Source of the DNA: Saprospiraceae bacterium
GTDB lineage: Bacteria > Bacteroidota > Bacteroidia > Chitinophagales > Saprospiraceae
Assembly (NCBI GenBank): GCA_007128085.1
Contig: SKYC01000328.1
Location: 1-7,393, forward strand
Direction of reading: 5' to 3'
DNA: 7,393 bases
Part shown: positions 1-7,393 of the stretch, piece by piece
Layout: every line of letters starts with the position of its first letter
How positions within the stretch are numbered: position 1 is the stretch's first letter
The notes under the pieces: model-generated
The model's input: the letters and a program-made list of their open reading frames with translations, nothing else
What the model was told of the DNA's origin: nothing
Database searches by the model: none
Position numbers and translations under genes: made by a program

Positions 1-53
1 CCGGCCAATACCTTTTGCCTCAAATGATCCATCGCTTTTCCATTTTGCTTCAT
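1..53 (-). CDS. N-terminus of an unidentified gene, truncated by the window edge
   Basis: Seen: an ATG at 53-51 opens a frame that stays open to the left edge, giving MKQNGKAMDHLRQKVLA. It begins 13 bases after the receptor stop codon on the same strand, so it is probably co-transcribed with the receptor. A second in-frame ATG at 32-30 is an alternative start; it has a GGA eight bases upstream on the coding strand, slightly more ribosome-site-like than the sequence before the first ATG. The peptide is basic (K, R, K) and ends entering Val-Leu-Ala, as expected at the beginning of a signal peptide, but the hydrophobic core would lie outside the window. Known: short TonB-dependent receptors of Bacteroidota are often followed by a DUF4249 lipoprotein. 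Inference: this may be such a partner. Seventeen codons cannot prove identity, or even strictly that it is a gene. Confidence 0.5.
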   Translation of the reverse strand, partial: MKQNGKAMDHLRQKVLA

Positions 54-66
54 TCTTACTTAACTT

Positions 67-2445
67 TTAAAATTCCGCGGTCCAGCTCACATAGGGGATT
101 ACCGGAAACAAACTGAATTGCTTAAACACCTCCTCACTTTCATAAGAATTGGTTTCCGGATTGTACTTCCTCTCTGAGGAGAGAAAGATGAAAAAAGGAT
201 TTTGCTGGCTGTACGCATTGTATGCGCCTACTGAAAAAGTCCGGTTGTAATGTGTCCGCTCTCTTTTGAAATTAAATCCCAGATCCAACCGATGGTAAGC
301 GTTCATCCTAAAGTCATTCCTTTTGCCAAAAAACTGAAAATCCTGTCGAAACCGATGGCTATCATCTGTTCCCGTATAGCGCGCTACCGGAAGGGTTATG
401 GCATTTCCTGTTCCGTAGATCCAGGTTCCTGCAAAATTCACACGGTCACTTATTTCGTACATACCGACCACTGAGATATCGTGTCTTCTGTCGTAGCGAA
501 AAGGATACGCCTCTCCGAAATTCAGATCCTCAAATTGCCGCATCGTCCACGACAATGTATAACCGACCCAACCGCTGAGTCTTCCCGACCTCTTTTGTAA
601 AAAAAGTTCCAGGCCGTAAGAATAACCTTTGCCCTGCGTAATCCGCTCCTCCCAGTCGGAAATATCAAAAATGCCCTCTCCATCCCCGTAGGAAAGCACA
701 TTTTTCATATCCTTGTAATAAACCTCCGCCGAAAATTCAAACTCCCGTCCGATCGATCGGGCATAACCGGCAGCCACTTGCCAGGACTTTTGAGGAAGTA
801 CAACGGAAGTGGAGGGCACCCAAAGGTCTGTCGGCAGTCCAATACCCTCGTGTGCCAAGAGGTGAATATTCTGTTGCATACTGGAAAAGGCCAATTTCAA
901 TGAGGAGGAAGAGGGCAATAAATAACGGGCTGAAACCCTGGGTTGCAATGAGGCATACCAGCTGTCGTCCACAAAGAAATTGGAAAAGTGCAGTCCTGCA
1001 TTGACTTTCAAGCGATCGGTCAATTCGAATTCATCCTCGGCGTACACATACAATTCCCGAGCATGAACGACCTCCTGCCCCACCTTTTCTGAAAATTGAT
1101 AATCCCTCTCGGTATCGATCTCTCTGAATTCAAACAATCCCGGATTGAATCGATGCAAAGTCAAATTGCCTCCAAACCGCAGGTGATGATTGGGATGGGG
1201 GAGATAATCAAAATCCACCTTTAATCCCCAGTCCCTGATTCCGGAATCGTACTCCAGTGAAATTAAATCGAGCTCATTGGTGCGGGGGTATTCGGTTCCA
1301 AATTCCAATCCCGTATGTAAGCGGTAGCGGGAATAGGTCAAGGTGGTATTGCTGAACAAACGGGGCGTCCATTGTCGGTTCCAACGGAAAGCAGAAGTCA
1401 GGTTTCCCCAACCGAGTCCCACATCTGAGTAATCCACATAATCGTTTCCGAATTTGTCTTTTTCATTGAAATAAAAGCGATCATCTCCGCTGTATACGCT
1501 GAAAAATATCCGGTCTCTATCCGACAGTCTGTGATTGATCTTGGCATTCAGGTCGTAAAAGTAATAACCGAAATTACCCTCTGTCCCGGACTCCCTGAAA
1601 GAACTCTGTATCAATGGCCGCATCAAAAGGTCGATATACGTGCGCCTAAATGAAAAAATAAAAGAGGTTTTGTCTTTTATGATTGGCCCCTCCAGCGTAA
1701 AACGCGAGGCCACCAATCCGATGGAAGCGGTTCCCTTGAACTCGCGCATATTCCCCTCTTTCATGCTGATGTCCACCACGGACGACAATCGGCCACCGTA
1801 CCGGGCCGGAAAGCCCCCCTTTATCAGTTTTACATCCTTTATCGCATCGGCGTTAAATACGGAAAAAAAACCAAAAAGATGGGAGGCGTTGTAGACCGGA
1901 ACCCCATCGAGTAATATCAAGTTTTGATCGGGGCCTCCTCCGCGCACATATAGGCCGCTCTGTCCTTCCCCGCCCGACTGAACTCCCGGCAGCAATTGCA
2001 GGGTTTTCAGAACATCGGTCTCACCCAATAAAGCAGGGATGGTCTTAATTTGTTCTATGGGCACATGAATGGTACTCATTTGGCTGCTCTCCTCTATTCT
2101 GCCGGCTGTTGACCCTCTCACTTCCACGGTTTCAAGCGTGGTCGATGACTGCAGCTCTATATTTATCGACGTATCGCCCCGGAGTACAAAATTCCTGACC
2201 TCAGAAGTATAGCCTACATATGAAAAAACCAACTCAACCGAATCGGCGGGAAGGGTAATTGAATAAAATCCGTAGGTATTGGACTGTGTTCCGGCGCGGT
2301 GGAGACTGTTAAATACATTGGCTCCTATCAGTGATTCTCCTGATTTTGCATCCGTGATGAAGCCACTTATGGTGTAACTCTGACCCATAACATGTGCGGT
2401 CATCAGCAAACAAAACCCCATCAGTATTAACTTTCTAACCTCCAT
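67..2445 (-). CDS. TonB-dependent outer-membrane receptor with N-terminal carboxypeptidase-regulatory-like domain
   Basis: Complete 792-residue outer-membrane receptor, expected to bind or import a ligand using energy passed on by TonB. Residues 1-21 form a signal peptide: basic start, hydrophobic core LILMGFCLLM, probable cleavage after AHVMG. Residues about 24-100 are a carboxypeptidase-regulatory-like beta sandwich (TISGFITDAKSGESLIGANV, later YGFYSITLP). The plug spans about 115-230 with the family signatures LYVRGGGPDQNLILLDGVPV and IKGGFPARYGGRLSSVVDI. The rest is the beta barrel, rich in alternating aromatic residues and ending in the terminal Phe typical of outer-membrane barrels (YVSWTAEF). 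No STN domain is present, so a direct anti-sigma signalling role is not indicated, and I see no clear TonB box. The only cysteine is in the signal peptide. At about 790 residues it is shorter than glycan-importing SusC proteins (usually about 1000) and fits the class often paired with DUF4249 proteins. No SusD-like gene is visible. The substrate cannot be read from sequence. The ATG at 2445 is chosen because it directly precedes the signal peptide, although no Shine-Dalgarno sequence is seen. Confidence 0.95.
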   Translation of the reverse strand: MEVRKLILMGFCLLMTAHVMGQSYTISGFITDAKSGESLIGANVFNSLHRAGTQSNTYGFYSITLPADSVELVFSYVGYTSEVRNFVLRGDTSINIELQSSTTLETVEVRGSTAGRIEESSQMSTIHVPIEQIKTIPALLGETDVLKTLQLLPGVQSGGEGQSGLYVRGGGPDQNLILLDGVPVYNASHLFGFFSVFNADAIKDVKLIKGGFPARYGGRLSSVVDISMKEGNMREFKGTASIGLVASRFTLEGPIIKDKTSFIFSFRRTYIDLLMRPLIQSSFRESGTEGNFGYYFYDLNAKINHRLSDRDRIFFSVYSGDDRFYFNEKDKFGNDYVDYSDVGLGWGNLTSAFRWNRQWTPRLFSNTTLTYSRYRLHTGLEFGTEYPRTNELDLISLEYDSGIRDWGLKVDFDYLPHPNHHLRFGGNLTLHRFNPGLFEFREIDTERDYQFSEKVGQEVVHARELYVYAEDEFELTDRLKVNAGLHFSNFFVDDSWYASLQPRVSARYLLPSSSSLKLAFSSMQQNIHLLAHEGIGLPTDLWVPSTSVVLPQKSWQVAAGYARSIGREFEFSAEVYYKDMKNVLSYGDGEGIFDISDWEERITQGKGYSYGLELFLQKRSGRLSGWVGYTLSWTMRQFEDLNFGEAYPFRYDRRHDISVVGMYEISDRVNFAGTWIYGTGNAITLPVARYTGTDDSHRFRQDFQFFGKRNDFRMNAYHRLDLGFNFKRERTHYNRTFSVGAYNAYSQQNPFFIFLSSERKYNPETNSYESEEVFKQFSLFPVIPYVSWTAEF

Positions 2446-2458
2446 CTATACGGTTGAT

Positions 2459-2484
2459 AAAAAACAGCCAAAGTCTTTCGGCCG
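2459..2484 (-). terminator. Possible rho-independent terminator or leader attenuator
   Basis: On the minus strand an 8-base-pair stem (2484-2477 with 2472-2465, including two G-U pairs) closes a four-base loop, AGAC, and is followed at once by six T (2464-2459). It lies about 130 bases after the A2M stop and ends 13 bases before the receptor ATG. It could end the A2M transcript, but no room remains for a receptor promoter downstream of it. It would therefore have to be leaky, conditional, or not a terminator. The stem is modest, hence the moderate confidence. Confidence 0.45.
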
Positions 2485-2492
2485 ATGGTTTG

Positions 2493-2507
2493 AGGAAACT
2501 CTTTCCT
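2493..2507 (-). promoter_or_regulatory. Small hairpin in the receptor leader
   Basis: A perfect 6-base-pair inverted repeat, AGGAAA-GAG-TTTCCT on the minus strand, lies eight bases ahead of the terminator-like hairpin. It is short and AT-rich with a three-base loop, so it is weak by itself. Its interest is its position in tandem with the second hairpin in the leader. Function is unknown and chance is possible. Confidence 0.25.
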
Positions 2508-2614
2508 TTTCAATACTGAAATGCCACTGCACTTCTGACCGAACCAATACGCATTCGCAAGCCAACAAATTATCCTAACTTTTTATTTAACACGACACCG
2601 CCTATCTCCATCCC

Positions 2615-5600
2615 TCAGTCCCGCTCAACGATCAACCCCCCTCCACTGCCGTAGGTGACGAACTCCGGAGCGAAGTATGACTGAGCTTTTATCAGACCTG
2701 AATTGAAACGACCCGCATAATTGACAGTGGTTTTGTACTCGAGCACAAAAGTTCCGCGCGGAAGATTTTCAATATAAAAATCTGTGGACGCATCGCGGCT
2801 CGATAAGTAATACAACAGTCCATCTTTATATCGATATCCGCTCAATACGTTTCCGGGTTCAAGAGCCGGTGGCCTCAAATCCCTCAAATGAATGTACTGC
2901 ATCTGTCTGTCCGATTTCAAATATATACGAGCCACAAGAGTCTGTCCCGGCCGAAGTATTGTTCCTTCCTCCAGTTCCCTTTGGACCGGCCCCTGATCGG
3001 TCATTTCTTCCACCATCCACTTGCGATCAATAGAGATAGGCAACTTTCCGGAAGTATCTTTCTCCACATTGGAAATTTCCTCAAAATACTGATGGTACAG
3101 AGCCCCCCAACTGATCGAATTGGAATGGTTTTTCACTTCTATTTTCAATTGATCTTCATCCACAACAACGCTTTCCTTGAAATAATAGCTGCCCGCCTCG
3201 GGTTGCGTGTGCTCTGAGGGGAAGGGTTGCCCATTGATCCGAATTTCGTCCGGTCGCTCATATTCCTGCGCCACCCCCCTTCCAGCAAGCAGACTTTCTA
3301 TGGCCCTGGCAGTTGTTGAACCTGCGCCCCAGTTATTGGTCCGCCGGTGGTTGAGAATCCACTTTTGCGTCTGCTCTACGGCCTCTTCCATACCTTCCAT
3401 TTGCGACCACAATTCTACCAGAGCAGATTGGGTTTCCAATGGCATTCTGTCCCAGGTGTAGGAGTAGCGGACCGGCATAAAACGGCCGAGGTTTTTCTCA
3501 TAGGCCGAGCGCTCGTACAAGCTTTCTGCAACCGTCCGGAACAAGGGTTCATCTCCCTGATGATAAAAAACCAAACCGAGCATGGACTGAAGTCGCGGCG
3601 ACAATTTCACCCAATCCTCCTTTGCGAGTTTGTACATTCCATCCCACTCTTCAAAATCCGTGGCCCAGGGTTCCAATAGCGTCTTCAGATACAGGTACTG
3701 AACCAAAAAGTTATTGATGAGTCTTCGGTCACCATTCTCTTTATCTGTTTCTTCCACATACCGGTCATTGAATTCCTTTTTGGCTCTATTTTCAGCGTAG
3801 GCCAAAGCCTTTCTGACTACAGATGAAATGGTTCCACTTCGGGTGGCTGCACCGGCCTGATGCAATCGACCATAGCCGATCAGCAATTCTTGAGTGACAA
3901 ACCAATTCGATGGGCCTCCGGGAAACCAGGAAAAAGAGCCATCTTCCAACTGAAGTTCCTGCAGTTTTCTTTCTAATCGGCTCAACTCCATATTGACCTG
4001 ATTCTCGTTGAGCAATACCGTCAGCCGCTCTCTCGATCTGCTCTGTGCCAGTGCATCTCTCAACCAGGGACTGTCTTCAATCTGACCGATTTTCAGGTCC
4101 TCATTCTTCATTAATTCACTAATCAAACCATCTGTTTCTGCCCATTTTTTGATGGTTGTCCGCAGTATGGGGTTTTCTGCCAGCATGTGCTTTGCAAAGG
4201 CGTGGGTATAATACATTTCAAAATACTGCATGGCATTATCGGCGCGCTCTCCCGAAGTAAAGGGAAGGGTTTTGAAAGCCAGCCACAGGGGATCAGAGGT
4301 GTACTCAAAAGTGGTGCGATTCAATTTCGGACGGGTTCCTTTTTTAAGGCGGATGGTGCTTTCCAGGTGTTCTCCTCTTTCCAGAAAAAGAGGGTTGGAT
4401 TCGGTGATAAACACCTGAGAAGTCATTAAGGGAAGTAGTCTTTTTTCTCCGTCCGCATAATCGCTTGTCCGGCCGGACACCTCTATCGACAGCAGGCCGA
4501 TTCGATCCGCGGGCAGACGCAAATCGAAAAATAAGACTTCCGTGTCCTCCGGATTTATCGAAAACGACATTTCGGATTCCCCGACACTTTGGAGGGTCAG
4601 ATCCGTGTTGTCCAGGCCGTCCGATATCTTTATGCGAAGATTGCCCTCGATCGAATGATCGGCATTGTTGACCACCCTTACCGGAAATTCCAGTCGATCG
4701 CCCTGCATGAGAAATCGCGGCCAGTCGGGAAGGACGATAAAGTCGCTGTGTGTGACGGTTTCAAATTCAGTAATACCGTATTTAAAATCCTCTGTCAGCG
4801 CGAGAATCTGTAATTTCCAGGAGGTCATGGCCTCCCCCATAACGTAATCCAGCTCAAACACTCCATTGCTGTCCGATTGGATATCGGGATAGAAAAAAAC
4901 CGTTTCATCGAAGTTTTCTCTTAAGGGCAATTCGCTTTCGGGCGATGCCAAGTCCACTTCAGTAGTAACTTTCTCCTCCTTCAAAACTATTTCTTCTGAA
5001 TACGACTCGGCATCAACGGCCCGCATCCTCGATTGTGTTAAACCCATGTCTGACCCCAAAAAATAAGCAGGCGATATTTTTGATTTCAATGTTGGGAACA
5101 CAGGTTCACTGATGGATATTCGCTGCATTCGATCGTGTCCCCGTCCCCTGACAAGAGGTTGAATCAATCGATTCAGGGGGTCAACAGGCCTTCTTTCGAA
5201 ATACAAACCAATATCCCACTGGTGGTCGAGAATATCGTCCAGGGACTTGTCGTACATTGAAGCCAATACCTCTCCTTCAAGAGGTTGCCCATTGTGGTCG
5301 GTAAGTCTGAATTTCCAATTCTGACGCGAGCCCGGAAGGACCATGGAGTCCGCCTCCAATACTTCTATGTTGATTTTTTTGTTCTCAAAAGGAACTCTAA
5401 CTACCGCTGTATGAGTGAGTAAGCGACCTTTTCGCACACCGGCGAAGTGATGGTACTGAATGCCCCGGTCTTCTTCAGCGATTTTCCCGGCAATGGAAAT
5501 GTTTTTCCGATCTGCTGAAAACCATTGATTCTCCACTGAATAATTCCCGCGATCCAGAGCTCTATAGAGCTGTATTCCCTCAAAGCTACTCCCAAGTAGC

Positions 5601-7393
5601 AATTGGAGATTATCCCCGGGTTGAAAAGTCAATTGGTTGAGGGTGGCCTCCAGCGGGTTTACTCCCGGGGTCTTTTCATTCTGCAAGTCGGAAAGTGGAA
5701 TATTTTCCCTGTAGAGAACTCTCTGGTTGTCGGACTCTGCATCTATAATTTCCAGTCGATACATACCCGCTCCGGAAGCCCCCGAGAGTGGCATTTCCCA
5801 AAACCCTTCAATGGCTCGGGTTTCTTCAAACAAAGGACGGGAATGAGACCAATTGTCGGGCTCGTCTTCATCCCGGTAGGGCAAATGGGGGAATTTTTCT
5901 TTAAACTCGGCTTCAGTCATGAGGAACTGGGTGGGTTCTTGCCACAATCGCGGGAGCAGGGGATTTGAGGGAGGTATCAATTTGGCCCATCGGATTTTAA
6001 CCCGGCGGTTGAGCGGCTGTCCATCCAGATTATTCAGTTCAATCCGCGCAGACATTTCATCTGAAACATCGAGGCGATCCGGCAAGGACACTTTGGCCTC
6101 TACCGATGTACGGGAGATAACAAAAACTTTAGAGGCAGAGCGGAGTTCGCCCGCCTCATCCAATACGTCCACAGATAAACTGTATTCGTATCTGCATGCA
6201 TCGCATTCCTTGAGATCTTCAATTCTTTCAGTGGCAAAAGTAAAGGAGAACTCCCCTTTTTGATCGCTCTTCACTTCCCCGAAATCCACATTGACCGCTT
6301 CCCGGTAAAAAGGAGGGATAAAGTAATCGCGCGATACCCACCAGGGAAAAGAAACTCTTCTCTCCACATGATACCGAACCGTTGCATTCCTCACGGGAAA
6401 TCCGGCGTACGCATTGGCCATCCCACTTACTTTTATCGTATCTCCCAGTTGGTATTCCCCTTCCAACTCATCAATTTCAGCGAAAAAGGTAGGCCGCTTG
6501 TACTCCTCCACCCTGAATGAAGCCCAACCCACTTCTTCATCCGCGATGGTCATAGACCCGGTCAAACCATCGGGGATGGTAAAACTTCCGTAAAAGGTAC
6601 CGTACTCATTGGTCCTCACTTCAATCCGGTGGACTTCGCGGCGGTTTGCATCCCTGACCGTCAGTGTATGGGCTCGGTTTACGACGGGCTTTGAACTAAT
6701 TCTATCCCGGCTTTGACTGGCCACTCCTTTAAAATAAACTGTTTGACCGGGCCGGTAGATGCTTCGATCCAGAAAAAACTGCAGGTCGCGCCGTGGGCCA
6801 AGTTCCTTCTCCAGATCGGGCAAAGATCTTGTCCAGCTACGTTCCACCAAGGTGTCTCCACCGTCGGTAATGCGATAAAAATACCCTCTGGGCAATTCAA
6901 TGGCATCGGTTTTAAACATACCTTCATCGTCGGTCTGCCCGGAATATTTAAGATCGTAGACGGTCTTGCGTTGGCGCGAGATGTACCTGGCCTCCAATAC
7001 ATCGACCTTTACCCCTTGCCTGGCCTTTCCACTCTCCCTGTCTACTACCAGCAAATCGTTCAATGATTTGAAGCCGAATAGGGAAGATACTTGAAACACC
7101 GTCCATCGAAGGTAGTCGCTGGTTTCACTCACTTCCGCGGCATCCTGAATAATCGCAATATATTTCCCTGACTCCAGAGGAGGCATACCGACTTCAACGC
7201 GTTCTCTCTGGTAGTCGTTGTTGTGAGGCAAACGAAAATTCCCTTGAGCAACCGGATCCTTGCCTTCAAGAGCCGTTTGCAAAGACCGGGCATTGGGAAA
7301 ATTGTGTTGCCCGGAATCCAGGTATTCTGTTCGATATATGGCATACTGTACCTCTTCTATATTTCGGTAAGCCAAAGAGATCAGGAATTCCTC
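2615..7393 (-). CDS. Bacterial alpha-2-macroglobulin family protein lacking the thioester cysteine (5' end outside the window)
   Basis: Large envelope protein, presumed protease trap or cell-envelope guard. The frame is open to the right edge with no credible start, so the signal peptide and N-terminus are missing; 1592 residues are visible and are numbered here from the edge. Domains in order: an MG1-like start (LAYRNIEEVQYAIYRTEY, about 7-24); MG2 with IYRPGQTVYFKG (from 212); the MG2-MG3 junction EEYKRPTFF (about 295); MG3, containing the only two cysteines as CDAC (397-400); MG4 from about 420; further MG domains to about 680; the bait-associated domain with ASMYDKSLDDIL (about 709-720); an acidic bait-like linker (about 789-825); MG7 with NFDETVFFYPD (about 825-836); the alpha-helical thioester-type domain (about 1030-1365); and a C-terminal MG10/receptor-binding-like domain ending YFAPEFVTYGSGGG. 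At the thioester site, residues 1053-1056 are NAMQ instead of CxEQ, so no thioester can form. Cleavage and conformational trapping remain possible. E. coli YfaS likewise lacks the motif, while YfhM has it. Whether this is a lipoprotein cannot be seen. The gene precedes the receptor on the same strand. Confidence 0.93.
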   Translation of the reverse strand, partial: EEFLISLAYRNIEEVQYAIYRTEYLDSGQHNFPNARSLQTALEGKDPVAQGNFRLPHNNDYQRERVEVGMPPLESGKYIAIIQDAAEVSETSDYLRWTVFQVSSLFGFKSLNDLLVVDRESGKARQGVKVDVLEARYISRQRKTVYDLKYSGQTDDEGMFKTDAIELPRGYFYRITDGGDTLVERSWTRSLPDLEKELGPRRDLQFFLDRSIYRPGQTVYFKGVASQSRDRISSKPVVNRAHTLTVRDANRREVHRIEVRTNEYGTFYGSFTIPDGLTGSMTIADEEVGWASFRVEEYKRPTFFAEIDELEGEYQLGDTIKVSGMANAYAGFPVRNATVRYHVERRVSFPWWVSRDYFIPPFYREAVNVDFGEVKSDQKGEFSFTFATERIEDLKECDACRYEYSLSVDVLDEAGELRSASKVFVISRTSVEAKVSLPDRLDVSDEMSARIELNNLDGQPLNRRVKIRWAKLIPPSNPLLPRLWQEPTQFLMTEAEFKEKFPHLPYRDEDEPDNWSHSRPLFEETRAIEGFWEMPLSGASGAGMYRLEIIDAESDNQRVLYRENIPLSDLQNEKTPGVNPLEATLNQLTFQPGDNLQLLLGSSFEGIQLYRALDRGNYSVENQWFSADRKNISIAGKIAEEDRGIQYHHFAGVRKGRLLTHTAVVRVPFENKKINIEVLEADSMVLPGSRQNWKFRLTDHNGQPLEGEVLASMYDKSLDDILDHQWDIGLYFERRPVDPLNRLIQPLVRGRGHDRMQRISISEPVFPTLKSKISPAYFLGSDMGLTQSRMRAVDAESYSEEIVLKEEKVTTEVDLASPESELPLRENFDETVFFYPDIQSDSNGVFELDYVMGEAMTSWKLQILALTEDFKYGITEFETVTHSDFIVLPDWPRFLMQGDRLEFPVRVVNNADHSIEGNLRIKISDGLDNTDLTLQSVGESEMSFSINPEDTEVLFFDLRLPADRIGLLSIEVSGRTSDYADGEKRLLPLMTSQVFITESNPLFLERGEHLESTIRLKKGTRPKLNRTTFEYTSDPLWLAFKTLPFTSGERADNAMQYFEMYYTHAFAKHMLAENPILRTTIKKWAETDGLISELMKNEDLKIGQIEDSPWLRDALAQSRSRERLTVLLNENQVNMELSRLERKLQELQLEDGSFSWFPGGPSNWFVTQELLIGYGRLHQAGAATRSGTISSVVRKALAYAENRAKKEFNDRYVEETDKENGDRRLINNFLVQYLYLKTLLEPWATDFEEWDGMYKLAKEDWVKLSPRLQSMLGLVFYHQGDEPLFRTVAESLYERSAYEKNLGRFMPVRYSYTWDRMPLETQSALVELWSQMEGMEEAVEQTQKWILNHRRTNNWGAGSTTARAIESLLAGRGVAQEYERPDEIRINGQPFPSEHTQPEAGSYYFKESVVVDEDQLKIEVKNHSNSISWGALYHQYFEEISNVEKDTSGKLPISIDRKWMVEEMTDQGPVQRELEEGTILRPGQTLVARIYLKSDRQMQYIHLRDLRPPALEPGNVLSGYRYKDGLLYYLSSRDASTDFYIENLPRGTFVLEYKTTVNYAGRFNSGLIKAQSYFAPEFVTYGSGGGLIVERD

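Larger units (their letters stand above)
2446..2614 (-). promoter_or_regulatory. A2M-receptor intergenic region, possible receptor promoter and leader
   Basis: This 169-base gap is the only sizeable non-coding stretch in the window. It has no convincing ORF. A TAATTTG at 2572-2566 on the coding strand resembles the bacteroidotal -7 element (TAnnTTTG) but lacks one base of the spacing, and no matching -33 TTTG or TTG lies about 20 bases upstream, so it is only a weak promoter candidate. The gap also holds the two hairpins annotated separately. The bases just before the receptor ATG (TATCAACCGTATAG) contain no Shine-Dalgarno motif, which is normal in Bacteroidota. Confidence 0.3.

Noticed and set aside
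749..760. 12-base palindrome CCGATCGATCGG
   Set aside because: It lies inside the receptor coding sequence, is made of repeated GATC, and is likely chance.
1863..1870. Run of eight A (T on the coding strand) as a slippage or phase-variation site
   Set aside because: It encodes part of the conserved LFGFFSVF plug segment and the frame is intact on both sides. There is no sign of a second overlapping frame that would use slippage.
5558..5571. 14-base perfect palindrome AGCTCTATAGAGCT
   Set aside because: It lies inside the A2M coding sequence (encoding LYRAL). A palindrome of this length is expected roughly once in two windows of this size by chance, and nothing nearby suggests an operator.
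5603..5968. Plus-strand open frame of 121 codons
   Set aside because: It lies wholly inside the A2M gene on the opposite strand, has no recognisable domain or credible ribosome site, and is an antisense shadow. The other short frames on either strand inside the two large genes were dropped for the same reason.
7373..7375. TTG codon as start of the A2M gene
   Set aside because: The frame stays open upstream to the window edge (EEFLIS before it), and the sequence there matches the interior MG1-like region of A2Ms, with no signal peptide. The gene simply continues outside the window.
1..7393. tRNA, rRNA, CRISPR, insertion sequence or attachment site
   Set aside because: No tandem spaced repeats, transposase-like frames, terminal inverted repeats or tRNA-like folds were seen. 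Nearly all of the window is coding.

Overview
The window looks like Bacteroidota chromosome. It holds one compact run of genes, all on the minus strand, so transcription runs from high to low coordinates. The phylum call rests on a SusC-like TonB-dependent receptor that opens with a carboxypeptidase-regulatory-like domain, on a very large alpha-2-macroglobulin (A2M) protein of the bacteroidotal type, and on the absence of strong Shine-Dalgarno sequences before the visible starts. No finer taxonomic call is justified.

Layout in order of transcription: (1) 7393-2615, an A2M-family protein whose N-terminus lies beyond the right edge; 1592 residues and the natural stop are visible. (2) 2614-2446, a 169-base intergenic region with two small hairpins, the second followed by six T on the coding strand only 13 bases before the next start codon. 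(3) 2445-67, a complete 792-residue outer-membrane TonB-dependent receptor. (4) 53-1, the first 17 codons of a further gene that starts 13 bases after the receptor stop and runs off the left edge.

How they may work together (inference): both large products should act in the cell envelope. Bacterial A2Ms are thought to trap or restrain proteases that breach the outer membrane, and the receptor would import or bind an extracellular ligand at the outer membrane. Receptors of this short class are often followed by a surface or periplasmic partner lipoprotein (for example DUF4249 proteins), which the gene at the left edge could be. The A2M has lost the thioester cysteine (Asn-Ala-Met-Gln where Cys-x-Glu-Gln is expected), so it probably does not couple covalently to its targets.

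There are no RNA genes, mobile elements, CRISPR arrays or long repeats. This is mostly an ordinary envelope-gene cluster. The points worth a second look are the degenerate thioester site, a lone CxxC pair in the A2M, and the terminator-like hairpin abutting the receptor start. I do not see convincing evidence for a wholly new system.
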